DNA from: CAYLRU01 sp964386565
Lineage (GTDB): Bacteria; Desulfobacterota; Desulfobacteria; Desulfobacterales; UBA5616
DNA length: 64,000 nucleotides
Assembly: GCA_964386565.1 (NCBI GenBank)
Contig: CAYLRU010000002.1
Coordinates: forward strand, 1-64,000
Reading direction: 5' to 3'
Below the pieces are notes generated by a model. The model saw nothing but the letters and a program-made list of their open reading frames with translations, searched no databases and was not told the DNA's origin. The first letter of the stretch is position 1, and each line of letters opens with the position of its first letter. The translations under genes were made by a program, and so were the position numbers. Below are positions 1 to 6,547 of this stretch, piece after piece.

Positions 1-28
1 CGCTGCCTTACCACTTGGCTATGCCGCC
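1..28 (-). tRNA. tRNA-Cys, 5' part only (runs off window)
   Basis: The reverse complement starts GGCGGCATAGCC and continues with a D-arm like AAGTGGTAAGGCAG, which is the usual 5' half of bacterial tRNA-Cys. The anticodon lies outside the window, so the identity is inferred from the acceptor and D-arm. The order pgsA, tRNA-Gly, tRNA-Cys matches the E. coli pgsA-glyW-cysT arrangement and supports the call. Confidence 0.7.
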
Positions 29-65
29 AAAAAAATGGAGCGGGAAACGGGATTTAATCCCGCGA
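28..65. repeat. Direct repeat, left copy (candidate attachment site)
   Basis: Ungapped match to 1457-1494 at 36 of 38 positions. The first 28 bases (28-55 against 1457-1484) are identical. The repeat covers the 3' end of tRNA-Gly plus seven As and one flanking base. A tRNA 3' end duplicated in direct orientation around foreign-looking DNA is the classic outcome of site-specific integration. Confidence 0.8.
36..65 (-). pseudogene. tRNA-Gly 3'-end remnant
   Basis: This is a displaced copy of the acceptor stem, CCA end and T-arm of the tRNA-Gly at 1465-1539. No 5' part follows it. Relative to the intact copy, the conserved TTC of the T-loop has become ATT (mismatches at 56 and 58), so it cannot be a functional tRNA. 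It is separated from the tRNA-Cys 5' end by only a 7-A spacer. That is where an ancestral tRNA-Gly 3' end would be expected. Confidence 0.8.
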
Positions 66-527
66 TATAACTGTAATTTCAATATGTTAGATCGTAGGTG
101 GCACCACGTTGGATCCATTCTTGCCGATTTATCTATGACATCACGCCGGATAAGTCAAGATGTTTTCACAGCAACAGCTATATTCGAAAAAATCTCAGGA
201 AACATAACCTTATAAACAATAAAGGACAGCGTTTTTTTAACCCTTTTTGAGCTCGGCATAAGGGGAAATTTAAAGGTGTGTGTCGTGGCAGGAAGCATCG
301 CAATATTCAGGGCCGGATATCAAGCAGCAGCCCATACTGCGACAATCGGTAGTTTTGGTCTGTTTACCAGGTATTGGTTGTATTGTCAACCTCCAAGATA
401 CCATTGAGACATTATGCTACAATGTGTCAACTCATCAAGAAACAGCATTGAATCCCTAAAGTTACAATAAAAAGCCTTGTATAATTGAGTGCAATGCATT
501 ATTTTGAATATCCTGAAAAATGACATG
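66..527. other. Gene-free stretch in the insert
   Basis: I see no convincing coding region on either strand. The ORF beginning at 15 reads through the tRNA fragments and is spurious. The stretch is AT-rich with no recognisable repeat or riboswitch, and ends at a hairpin/T-tract at 528-557. Confidence 0.5.
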
Positions 528-557
528 CCCCGATACAGAACATCGAGGGGTTTTTTT
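528..557 (+). terminator. Possible rho-independent terminator
   Basis: CCCCGAT at 528-534 can pair with ATCGAGGGG at 542-550 with one bulged base, and is followed by seven Ts at 551-557. No gene is recognised upstream on this strand, so it may end an unrecognised small RNA or insulate the lipoprotein gene at 593. Confidence 0.5.
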
Positions 558-592
558 GATTAAATTTTTTAGCAGCCGGGTGACTTTGTTAA

Positions 593-1192
593 ATGAAAAA
601 ATTAAACAATAAAATAATACTATTGATGAATTTAACTCTCATATTCGGCTTTTACGGATGTAATGTTTCTAATAATACATCCGATGATAAACCAAAACCC
701 GCCAGCAAAAAAATCAGCAAACAAGCGCAAAGAAAGGCAAAAATCGAAAAACAACTGGAGGCAGCCCGGAAGCTCTTGGCCATCGCTCAAAGCGGTACAG
801 ACGAAAACGTTCAATATGTCCGGCTGACACCTGAAAATAATTATATTGACCCGTTATCAGACGGCCTGTTTTTTACGAGAGATTTTTCTTCGGGACCGGG
901 AACGGGGAAATTTATCGGCAATAAGGGAAAATTCGAATTCACTCGCGGGAACTGTAAAGAATTACTCAATGCACCTGATACAGATAATAAAAAAAAGATT
1001 CGCTGGCAAAAAAAGATCAAAAAATGCCGGGAGCAGATACTTGCATGTGAGTGGTGTGCAAGGCTCAAGGAAGATCATTCCGTGTCATACACGATAAGCT
1101 TTCTTTCCTGGTCCATTAAAAACAAAACCTGCGTCGGCGACTGTTCTGAACATGAAAATATGGCGGCATATGTCAGAGTCCGAAGCCGGTAG
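593..1192 (+). CDS. Orphan cysteine-rich lipoprotein
   Basis: The 199-aa product has a type II signal peptide: lysines at 2-3 and 7, a hydrophobic core, and a lipobox-like FGFYGC with Cys23 as the expected lipidation site. A lysine-rich, probably helical stretch follows (about residues 32-62), then a globular part. The second half has six further cysteines, including an ACEWC cluster and a C-x3-C pair near the C-terminus, which suggests disulfides in an exported protein. I do not recognise the family. It is the only credible gene in the tRNA-flanked insert and is AT-rich at its 5' end, in keeping with transfer. No strong ribosome binding site is visible before the ATG. Confidence 0.65.
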   Translation: MKKLNNKIILLMNLTLIFGFYGCNVSNNTSDDKPKPASKKISKQAQRKAKIEKQLEAARKLLAIAQSGTDENVQYVRLTPENNYIDPLSDGLFFTRDFSSGPGTGKFIGNKGKFEFTRGNCKELLNAPDTDNKKKIRWQKKIKKCREQILACEWCARLKEDHSVSYTISFLSWSIKNKTCVGDCSEHENMAAYVRVRSR

Positions 1193-1258
1193 TCTTCCCC
1201 GCTTCATCCACACGGCAGGTTCGCATTTGTTGCACCGGAGTCAATGACAGGGATGCCC

Positions 1259-1366
1259 GAGCAGGAGCGGAACTGGCTCCCTGCTCCAACTGGAAAATTT
1301 TTCTCCCTGACCTTTCGGGCCTACGTGCCGAAAATTGTTGTAAAGGAAGGTCGGTGGTCTCCACCG
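1259..1366. ncRNA. Candidate structured RNA or multi-hairpin DNA
   Basis: Two strong hairpins lie about 65 bases apart. The first pairs 1259-1268 with 1276-1286 (ten pairs, one bulged C, 7-nt loop). The second pairs CGGTGG at 1352-1357 with CCACCG at 1361-1366. Between them are a near-palindromic A/T stem (about 1292-1306) and a small GACC/GGGC stem. Compensating G-U pairs do not clearly favour one strand. No reverse transcriptase or intron-encoded protein is nearby. The function is unknown. Confidence 0.35.
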
Positions 1367-1456
1367 GCAGTTAGACGTCTGAAATAACCATTTAAAGGGA
1401 ACCGCGTGGCACCATCGGAATAAGCCCCTGAAAAAGTCGGCTGATTGATTTTATGG

Positions 1457-1494
1457 CAAAAAAATGGAGCGGGAAACGGGATTTGAACCCGCGA
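1457..1494. repeat. Direct repeat, right copy (3' end of intact tRNA-Gly)
   Basis: This is the partner of the repeat at 28-65, in the same orientation, with an offset of 1,429 bp. Here it forms the 3' end of a complete tRNA-Gly. Homology with the left copy ends one base beyond the seven-A run on one side and inside the tRNA T-arm on the other. Confidence 0.8.
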
Positions 1495-1539
1495 CTTCGA
1501 CCTTGGCAAGGTCGCACTCTACCACTGAGTTATTCCCGC
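1465..1539 (-). tRNA. tRNA-Gly (GCC), complete
   Basis: The 75-nt gene (including encoded CCA) reads GCGGGAATAACTC at the 5' end, with anticodon loop TTGCCAA (anticodon GCC), T-loop GTTCAAATC and a 3' TCCCGCTCCA that pairs with the 5' end in a perfect acceptor stem. It lies downstream of pgsA on the same strand. Its 3' end is the right copy of the direct repeat, so it probably served as an integration target while remaining intact. Confidence 0.95.
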
Positions 1540-1606
1540 TCATTCTGATCCTTGAAATGCAATCTCCATCTCAAGTACCTTGGGATTGTTTATTTTAAAG
1601 CTGACT

Positions 1607-1634
1607 TTTTAATGGAATAATTTCAATTTGTCAA
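1607..1634 (-). promoter_or_regulatory. Candidate sigma-70 promoter for tRNA-Gly
   Basis: On the minus strand a perfect TTGACA (1634-1629) is followed after 16 bases by TTAAAA (1612-1607), in the AT-rich spacer between pgsA and tRNA-Gly. It would start transcription about 60 bases before the tRNA. Confidence 0.4.
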
Positions 1635-1641
1635 TTAAAAT

Positions 1642-2208
1642 TTACACGTCCAGCAAGCTTCTGAAGCGGATAAAATAATCCGCGCCTGACCAGATGGTGA
1701 ATATCAGGGCGCCCCATAAAAAAAACATTCCGATGACATGAAGATCGATGCCGAAATATGGATAATTCAACATCAGCGGAATGACAGCAGCGATCTGAAA
1801 CCCTGTTTTATACTTCCCCAGGTTGGACGCCGAGATATCCTTGCCATTTTCCACAAGGATATTCCGAAGCCCGGTTACGGCGAGTTCCCTCCCGATAATC
1901 ACGCAAACCACCCAGGCTGGTATCCAGCCCAGTGATGTCAGCATGATAAACGATGATGATACCAGAAGTTTGTCCGCCAATGGATCCATCATTTTCCCGA
2001 AACTGGAGACAAGCCCCCGGGTCCGGGCGTAATAACCGTCCAGATAATCCGTAATGGCGGCGGCGCTGAAGGTCATCGCAGCCAGAAATGTACAGAACCG
2101 GTTCGGAAACAGCAACAGCACCACAATGCCGGGGGTTGCAGCAATCCTTAACAATGTCAAATAATTCGGATGGCTTAAAATCTTAACGAGTTTTTTCGAA
2201 TCACCCAT
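1642..2208 (-). CDS. pgsA: CDP-diacylglycerol-glycerol-3-phosphate 3-phosphatidyltransferase
   Basis: It makes phosphatidylglycerol phosphate from CDP-diacylglycerol and glycerol-3-phosphate, the committed step to phosphatidylglycerol and cardiolipin, at the inner membrane. The 188-aa protein has the complete CDP-alcohol phosphotransferase signature: D-G-x2-A-R, then G-x3-D-x3-D, read as DGYYAR, then GKMMDPLAD. Several hydrophobic segments fit a six-helix membrane enzyme, and the length is typical. It starts 4 bp after the transaldolase gene, so the two are probably co-transcribed, and tRNA-Gly follows as in E. coli. Confidence 0.93.
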   Translation of the reverse strand: MGDSKKLVKILSHPNYLTLLRIAATPGIVVLLLFPNRFCTFLAAMTFSAAAITDYLDGYYARTRGLVSSFGKMMDPLADKLLVSSSFIMLTSLGWIPAWVVCVIIGRELAVTGLRNILVENGKDISASNLGKYKTGFQIAAVIPLMLNYPYFGIDLHVIGMFFLWGALIFTIWSGADYFIRFRSLLDV

Positions 2209-2212
2209 TTGT

Positions 2213-2857
2213 CTACTTTTTCATCTTTTCCCAATCCGCGAGAAACGCCTTTAATCCCTTGTCCGTCAAGGGGTGGGCCGCCAGTTTGGATAACACATTA
2301 AAGGGAATGGTAGCGATATCTGCGCCCATCAAAGCGGATTCAAGCACATGGAGGGGGTTGCGGATACTGGCCACGATGATTTCCGTATCATAGGCGTAAT
2401 TACTGTATATCTCCACGATTTGCTCGACCAACAGCATTCCTTCCTGGGAAATATCATCCAGCCTGCCGATAAACGGACTGACGAAAGTGGCACCCGCCTT
2501 TGCCGCCAAAAGGGCCTGCAGTGGTGAAAACACCAGGGTGACATTGGTTTTGATCCCTTCGGCTGAAAGGGCGGCAACCGCCTTTATGCCATTGATGATC
2601 ATGGGAATCTTCACAACGACATTATCGGAAATGGATGCCAGGTGCCTGGCCTCTTTTATCATACCGTCAACATCCGTACTGATGACTTCGGCGCTCACCG
2701 GCCCGTCCACAATGTCGCAGATTTCTTTTACAACCGTTTCAAAATCCCTGCCTTCTTTGGCGATCAGGGTGGGATTGGTGGTAACGCCGTCAACCATTCC
2801 CATGTCATTGGCTTCCTTGATTTCGGCGATATTGGCCGTATCGATAAAAAATTTCAT
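2213..2857 (-). CDS. fsa: Fructose-6-phosphate aldolase / small transaldolase
   Basis: The 214-aa protein belongs to the short transaldolase (TalC/MipB/Fsa) family, which forms a Schiff base on a lysine to cleave or transfer dihydroxyacetone units. Hallmarks are the N-terminal MKFFIDTAN, GVTTNPTL at about 24-31, the catalytic lysine in VVKIPM (Lys83), TNVTLVFS and SPFIGR. Sequence alone does not separate true transaldolase (pentose phosphate pathway) from fructose-6-phosphate aldolase. It is tightly linked to pgsA downstream and follows the TRASH protein gene. Confidence 0.9.
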   Translation of the reverse strand: MKFFIDTANIAEIKEANDMGMVDGVTTNPTLIAKEGRDFETVVKEICDIVDGPVSAEVISTDVDGMIKEARHLASISDNVVVKIPMIINGIKAVAALSAEGIKTNVTLVFSPLQALLAAKAGATFVSPFIGRLDDISQEGMLLVEQIVEIYSNYAYDTEIIVASIRNPLHVLESALMGADIATIPFNVLSKLAAHPLTDKGLKAFLADWEKMKK

Positions 2858-2879
2858 GGTCTTCCTTTTTGTATGTATT

Positions 2880-2900
2880 GGGTTGCAGGTTATGGGTTAT
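2880..2900. repeat. Heptad-repeat spacer (three units)
   Basis: Three in-phase 7-bp units, GGGTTGC, AGGTTAT and GGGTTAT, overlap the stop codon of the TRASH protein gene. Read on the other strand they are of the ATAACCC type found at other spacers in this window. Confidence 0.5.
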
Positions 2901-3157
2901 TGTTTAGCGCTTAAAAATTTATCCCGGCAATCCGGGGAACAAAAATACAGGTCCTTGCCGTTTTCCCGGAGGTGAACGCCCTCTCTTTTGGGAAAATAGA
3001 CCTGGCAGTAGGGATCCTTGATCATCACATCGTCGATCTCCCCTACACCTTTTCTAAAAACAGAGCGGGGGTTTGGGGCATTCCTATCCATCACGGTCCG
3101 AATCACCTTATATGCCACATAAAACAGTAAACCAAAAAAAAACAGTCGAATTATCAT
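2897..3157 (-). CDS. Small membrane-anchored TRASH-domain protein
   Basis: The 86-aa product opens with one hydrophobic helix (IIRLFFFGLLFYVAYKVI) and ends in a small metal-binding module. DPYCQVYFPK is followed by LYFCSPDCRDKF, giving the C-x(n)-C-x3-C pattern of TRASH/YHS-like domains thought to bind metal ions. I chose the ATG at 3157 because the membrane helix starts there. An upstream in-frame extension to 3331 is arginine-rich, lacks conserved features and is probably not translated. A role in metal sensing or delivery is inferred. It sits between folK and fsa on the same strand. Confidence 0.7.
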   Translation of the reverse strand: MIIRLFFFGLLFYVAYKVIRTVMDRNAPNPRSVFRKGVGEIDDVMIKDPYCQVYFPKREGVHLRENGKDLYFCSPDCRDKFLSAKQ

Positions 3158-3287
3158 GAGTCGCGGCAACGCTCCCGTTTCCCGTCCCGCCATGGTCTTG
3201 ACCGCAGGAAATCCAGGCAGTTGGAATTCCCTACGGCGGAATCCTGTCCTAGCAGGACTGCGCCGTTTTTGCAGGACCGCGGGGTCT

Positions 3288-3785
3288 TCAAAATCGCACC
3301 ACTTTCTGGTGGCCCTCGCCCAGCATACCAATCAGGGTTTTGATATCCTTTTTTATTTTCGGATGAACCAGATACGGACTTATATCATACAACGGCTGCA
3401 ATACAAAGCGTCTTTTATGCATCCTCGGATGGGGAATGACCAGAGACGGGGATTCAAGCACCATATCATCAAAAAATATAATGTCCAGATCCAGAATCCG
3501 GGGTCCGAATCGCACTTTGCTTTCCCTCTGTCCCGCCTGTTGCTGAATCCGCTGCATCGTATCCAGCAAATCCATCGGATCCAACCCTGTCTCGACCTTG
3601 ATGACGGCATTGACAAACCAGTCCTGGTCCAGATAATCCACCGGCTCGGTCCGGTAAAAACAAGAAGCAGCCTTTAAAACCGTTTTATTGGCGTGAGACG
3701 TTAATGCCGAAATGCCGTTTTGACAATTCAACAACTTGTTCCCCATATTGGATCCAACAGATATATATGCCGTGTGCAGAGCCAT
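3288..3785 (-). CDS. folK: 2-amino-4-hydroxy-6-hydroxymethyldihydropteridine pyrophosphokinase
   Basis: HPPK transfers pyrophosphate from ATP to 6-hydroxymethyl-dihydropterin in folate synthesis. The 165-aa protein (start ATG 3785, MALHTAYISVGSN) carries GSNMGN, the family signature RFGPRILDLDII with its two metal-binding aspartates, and PHPRMHKRRFVLQPL. The reading frame stays open upstream to a GTG at 3947, which would add a Gly/Lys-rich tail encoded by a 9-bp tandem array. I regard that extension as untranslated because family members begin at the chosen ATG, but it cannot be excluded. dapF lies upstream. Confidence 0.9.
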   Translation of the reverse strand: MALHTAYISVGSNMGNKLLNCQNGISALTSHANKTVLKAASCFYRTEPVDYLDQDWFVNAVIKVETGLDPMDLLDTMQRIQQQAGQRESKVRFGPRILDLDIIFFDDMVLESPSLVIPHPRMHKRRFVLQPLYDISPYLVHPKIKKDIKTLIGMLGEGHQKVVRF

Positions 3786-3837
3786 TATAAACAACCGTAA
3801 CGTCAAAGGCCAAAAGGCAATCCACAGCCCTCGCTCC

Positions 3838-3931
3838 TTCCCGCCTTTCCCGCCTTTCCCGCCTTTCCCGCTTTTCCCGCCTTTCCCGCCTTTCCCGCTT
3901 TTCCCGCCTTCCCCGCCTTTCCCGCCTTCCC
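3838..3931. repeat. 9-bp tandem array between dapF and folK
   Basis: About ten tandem copies of TTTCCCGCC (GGCGGGAAA on the gene strand), with some units changed to CTTTTCCCG or CCTTCCCCG. The period of 9 keeps a folK-frame extension open as Gly-Lys-Gly repeats. The array abuts a 7-bp repeat run at 3937. Slippage-prone arrays like this vary in copy number between strains. Confidence 0.85.
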
Positions 3932-3936
3932 CCTTC

Positions 3937-3964
3937 TCACCGTTCACCGATTACCGATCATCGA
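3937..3964. repeat. Heptad-repeat spacer (four units)
   Basis: Four perfectly phased 7-bp units, including TCACCGT, TCACCGA and TTACCGA, lie between the 9-bp array and the dapF stop codon. Confidence 0.7.
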
Positions 3965-3978
3965 TCTTTATTGACTTT

Positions 3979-4821
3979 TCACTCCCCCTGATACCCATAT
4001 GCCTCTTCAAGGATTTCGCCCCGGCAGATTATCCGGGCGTCACCCTCGAGAAATACACGGACAAATTTTTCCCCTTTTCGTGTAAAATGTATCGTGAGCA
4101 CACCACCGCTTTTTGTTTGAGCCCGTATGGGGCTTTCCGCATGCATCTGCCGGGCCGCTACCAGGGCGCAGGCCACAACGCCGGTGCCGCAGGCCAGGGT
4201 CTCGTCTTCAACCCCCCGCTCGTACGTTCGGACGATGATCATGTTGTCTTTTGCCGGGCTCATCACGTTGACATTCGTGCCAGCCGGTGCAAACTGTTGG
4301 TGGAAACGGATTTTCGGTCCCAAATACCCCAAATCCGCAGCATTCGCATCCGGCACCGGAATCACCACATGGGGAACGCCGGTATTCACGGTGCTCACAT
4401 TCAGAGACTCATCACCGCCCGTATCCAGAATAATACCGTCTTCAATGGGAGACGGATCCGTTATTTTGATTTTCACGCCGGTCCCGCAGATCTCGGCGTC
4501 AATCCTGCCGGCATCGGTTATAAACGCCATTTGTTGACCGGCGATATTGTGGATACTGGCGAATCGTGCAGCGCACCGGGCCCCGTTTCCGCACATTTCC
4601 GCACGGCTGCCGTCCGAATTATAAAACCGCCATTTAAAATCAGCCGTATCCGAATCCTCTATCAGGATCAGCCCGTCGGCGCCAACGGACAGTCTCCTTC
4701 GACACACATCCCTGATGAACGCCTTGGGATCGGCCTTGCCGAAAATCCCGGATCGATTATCGATAACGATAAAATCGTTCCCGCACCCGCTCATTTTATA
4801 AAATGGAATGGGTTTCATCAT
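3979..4821 (-). CDS. dapF: Diaminopimelate epimerase
   Basis: DapF converts LL- to meso-diaminopimelate for lysine and peptidoglycan synthesis, with two cysteines acting as base and acid. The 280-aa protein shows both active-site regions: MSGCGNDF at the N-terminus, EMCGNGARC with the first catalytic Cys, and ETLACGTGVVAC with the second. The start is one of two adjacent ATGs (4821 or 4818). The longer in-frame extension to 4914 overlaps the LptM-like gene and is rejected. The order argH, lptM-like, dapF recalls enterobacteria, where lptM (yifL) precedes dapF. Confidence 0.94.
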   Translation of the reverse strand: MMKPIPFYKMSGCGNDFIVIDNRSGIFGKADPKAFIRDVCRRRLSVGADGLILIEDSDTADFKWRFYNSDGSRAEMCGNGARCAARFASIHNIAGQQMAFITDAGRIDAEICGTGVKIKITDPSPIEDGIILDTGGDESLNVSTVNTGVPHVVIPVPDANAADLGYLGPKIRFHQQFAPAGTNVNVMSPAKDNMIIVRTYERGVEDETLACGTGVVACALVAARQMHAESPIRAQTKSGGVLTIHFTRKGEKFVRVFLEGDARIICRGEILEEAYGYQGE

Positions 4822-4834
4822 ATTCGATCTTTTT

Positions 4835-4987
4835 TCAGGGTTGGATAATGACCTGCAAAACGCATCCCCCCAGGGGCGCCGGCACCGGAGGTCCTTTTTT
4901 GCCGCAACCGGCATTCAGCAGCAGACACACCGCCAGCAGCATCACCGGCACGATCACACGATTTATCCCCTGTTTCATTTTCGTCAT
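4835..4987 (-). CDS. lptM: LptM-like small lipoprotein
   Basis: This 50-aa gene reads MTKMKQGINR, then a hydrophobic stretch, lipobox NAGC and the family hallmark CGKKGPPVPP. Enterobacterial LptM (YifL) is a comparable small lipoprotein with a CGLKGPL motif, assists maturation of the LptD/LptE LPS translocon, and is encoded just before dapF, as here. The ATG overlaps the argH stop (ATGA), indicating translational coupling, and the dapF ATG follows 13 bp after its stop. The tail after the PP motif is very short. A role with LptE (encoded at 22010-22561) is inferred from family and position. Confidence 0.8.
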   Translation of the reverse strand: MTKMKQGINRVIVPVMLLAVCLLLNAGCGKKGPPVPAPLGGCVLQVIIQP

Positions 4988-6375
4988 AACAGCCCCTCTT
5001 TTTCCATCTGCAAAGCCGCCTCCTCAATAGCTTGCTTCACATTCCGGGATGCAGTTCCGCCAAAGGATTTTCTTTTTTCAATCATCTGTTCGGGCGTGAG
5101 GGCTTTAAAAATATCGGCCTCGATAATCGGGGAAAAATTTTTCAGCTCTTCCAGCGACAAGTCATCCAGCTCTTTTCCCTGTTTAACGGCATATGCCACG
5201 GCACTGCCCGCGATATGATGGGCCTCTCTGAACGGTACGCCCTTTTCAGCCAGGTAATCCGCCAGGTCCGTGGCATTGAGATACCCGGTTATTGACGCAG
5301 CATACATTTTATCTTTTTTGACTCGGACAAGGGGCAGCATTTCGCAATAAATATCGATGCAGGCATCAAGGGTGTCCACCGTATGGAACAGGGGTTCCTT
5401 GTCTTCCTGCATGTCCCGGTTATAAGACAGGGGCAATGATTTCATCAGAACCAGCAGGGAGGTGAGGTTGCCCAGCACCCGGGATGTTTTTCCCCGGACC
5501 AGTTCGGCTACGTCCGGGTTTTTCTTCTGCGGCATGATGCTGCTGCCCGTTGTAAAGGCATCCGGCAACTCAATAAAATCAAATTCCGAGGAAGACCATA
5601 AAATCAGCTCTTCCGACAGTCGGGAAAAATGGATCATGCAAATGCTTGCCGCGGATAAGAATTCCAGGATAAAGTCCCTGTCGGATACCGCGTCAATGCT
5701 GTTTTTCGAGACTTCTGCAAAATTCAGCAGCGATGCCGTATAATCCCGATCAATGGGAAAGGGGGTTCCGGCAAGGGCGGCGCTTCCCAGGGGCATGACA
5801 TTGATGCGTTTCAACCCGTCTTCCAACCGTCGGGCATCACGGGTAAACATCTCGTAATATGCCATGAAGTGATGGGAAAGCAGTACGGGCTGGGCCCGCT
5901 GCAAATGGGTATACCCCGGCAGAACGACCGTCATATGTTGCCTTGCAGCGTCAACAAGAACCCGTCGCAGACTGCCGAGCTTTTGCAGAAGCATAAAGAC
6001 CGCATCCCTCAGGTACAGGCGCACGTCAAGGGCCACCTGGTCGTTGCGGCTCCGGGCCGTATGCAGCTTTTTGGCCACGTCCCCCACATCTCTTGCCAGT
6101 CGGTCCTCGATATGCATGTGGATGTCTTCCAGTCGATCGGTGAATTCGAATTCGCCGGCCTCGATATCCTTTTTTATTTTTTCAAGCCCGCCGAGTATGG
6201 CGTCCGCTTCCTCGGAAGTCACCACGCCGACCTTTGCCAGCATCTTCACATGGGCGATGCTTCCCATGATGTCCCAGGGATAAAGTCGTTTATCCACGTC
6301 GATGGAAGCGGTAAAACGCTCCGCGATAGAAGCTGTTTTTTCCGAGAATCGGCCTCCCCAGGCTTTTTCAGTCAT
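4984..6375 (-). CDS. argH: Argininosuccinate lyase
   Basis: ArgH splits argininosuccinate into arginine and fumarate, the last step of arginine synthesis. The 463-aa protein starts at ATG 6375 (MTEKAWGGRFSEKT), which has an AAGGAAA ribosome binding site. The in-frame extension to 6570 lacks conservation and is rejected. It carries the fumarase/lyase superfamily signature GSSIMPQKKNP with the mobile-loop serine, plus ARSRNDQVALD and the TxxH-type GYTHLQRAQP. It is last in the arg gene run B-D-F-G-H. Confidence 0.96.
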   Translation of the reverse strand: MTEKAWGGRFSEKTASIAERFTASIDVDKRLYPWDIMGSIAHVKMLAKVGVVTSEEADAILGGLEKIKKDIEAGEFEFTDRLEDIHMHIEDRLARDVGDVAKKLHTARSRNDQVALDVRLYLRDAVFMLLQKLGSLRRVLVDAARQHMTVVLPGYTHLQRAQPVLLSHHFMAYYEMFTRDARRLEDGLKRINVMPLGSAALAGTPFPIDRDYTASLLNFAEVSKNSIDAVSDRDFILEFLSAASICMIHFSRLSEELILWSSSEFDFIELPDAFTTGSSIMPQKKNPDVAELVRGKTSRVLGNLTSLLVLMKSLPLSYNRDMQEDKEPLFHTVDTLDACIDIYCEMLPLVRVKKDKMYAASITGYLNATDLADYLAEKGVPFREAHHIAGSAVAYAVKQGKELDDLSLEELKNFSPIIEADIFKALTPEQMIEKRKSFGGTASRNVKQAIEEAALQMEKEGLL

Positions 6376-6547
6376 CTGACGGATTTCCTTTTCTCTTGTG
6401 AGTGTCCATCCGGAAATGGTGGATTTTGGTTCGGAGCAAGGCCTGAGCGATTTTGAAACCGCAGGAACAGCACATGCTATTTTAAGGATTTCAAAAAAAC
6501 AAAACCGCAGCTCCGGACCATAAGATGCCGTTCCGGGCGGGCACCTG

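Larger units (their letters stand above)
28..1464. mobile_element. Putative tRNA-Gly-integrated element or remnant (1.43 kb)
   Basis: This is DNA between direct repeats of the tRNA-Gly 3' end, splitting a tRNA-Gly/tRNA-Cys array that is normally contiguous next to pgsA. It is visibly AT-richer than the genes to its right, and its only convincing gene is an orphan lipoprotein. No integrase, replication gene or IS end is visible. It would therefore be a deletion remnant or a satellite mobilised in trans. An alternative is decay of a tandem second tRNA-Gly with unrelated DNA in between. Integration is an inference. Confidence 0.55.

Noticed and set aside
1193..1456. Group II intron or retron
   Set aside because: No reverse transcriptase, no recognisable intron boundary or msr/msd pattern. 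Only hairpins can be supported.
3838..3964. CRISPR-like array
   Set aside because: Units are 9 and 7 bp with no spacers, far from the direct-repeat/spacer geometry of CRISPR, and no cas gene is present.
3736..4848. Long plus-strand ORF antisense to folK and dapF (370 aa)
   Set aside because: It is the complement of two well-supported genes and the 9-bp array. Its proline/phenylalanine-rich start is the reverse of the repeat, and no family is seen.
4818..5027. Minus-strand ORF of 69 aa between argH and dapF
   Set aside because: It has another frame and no conserved features. The LptM-like frame at 4835-4987 explains this spacer.
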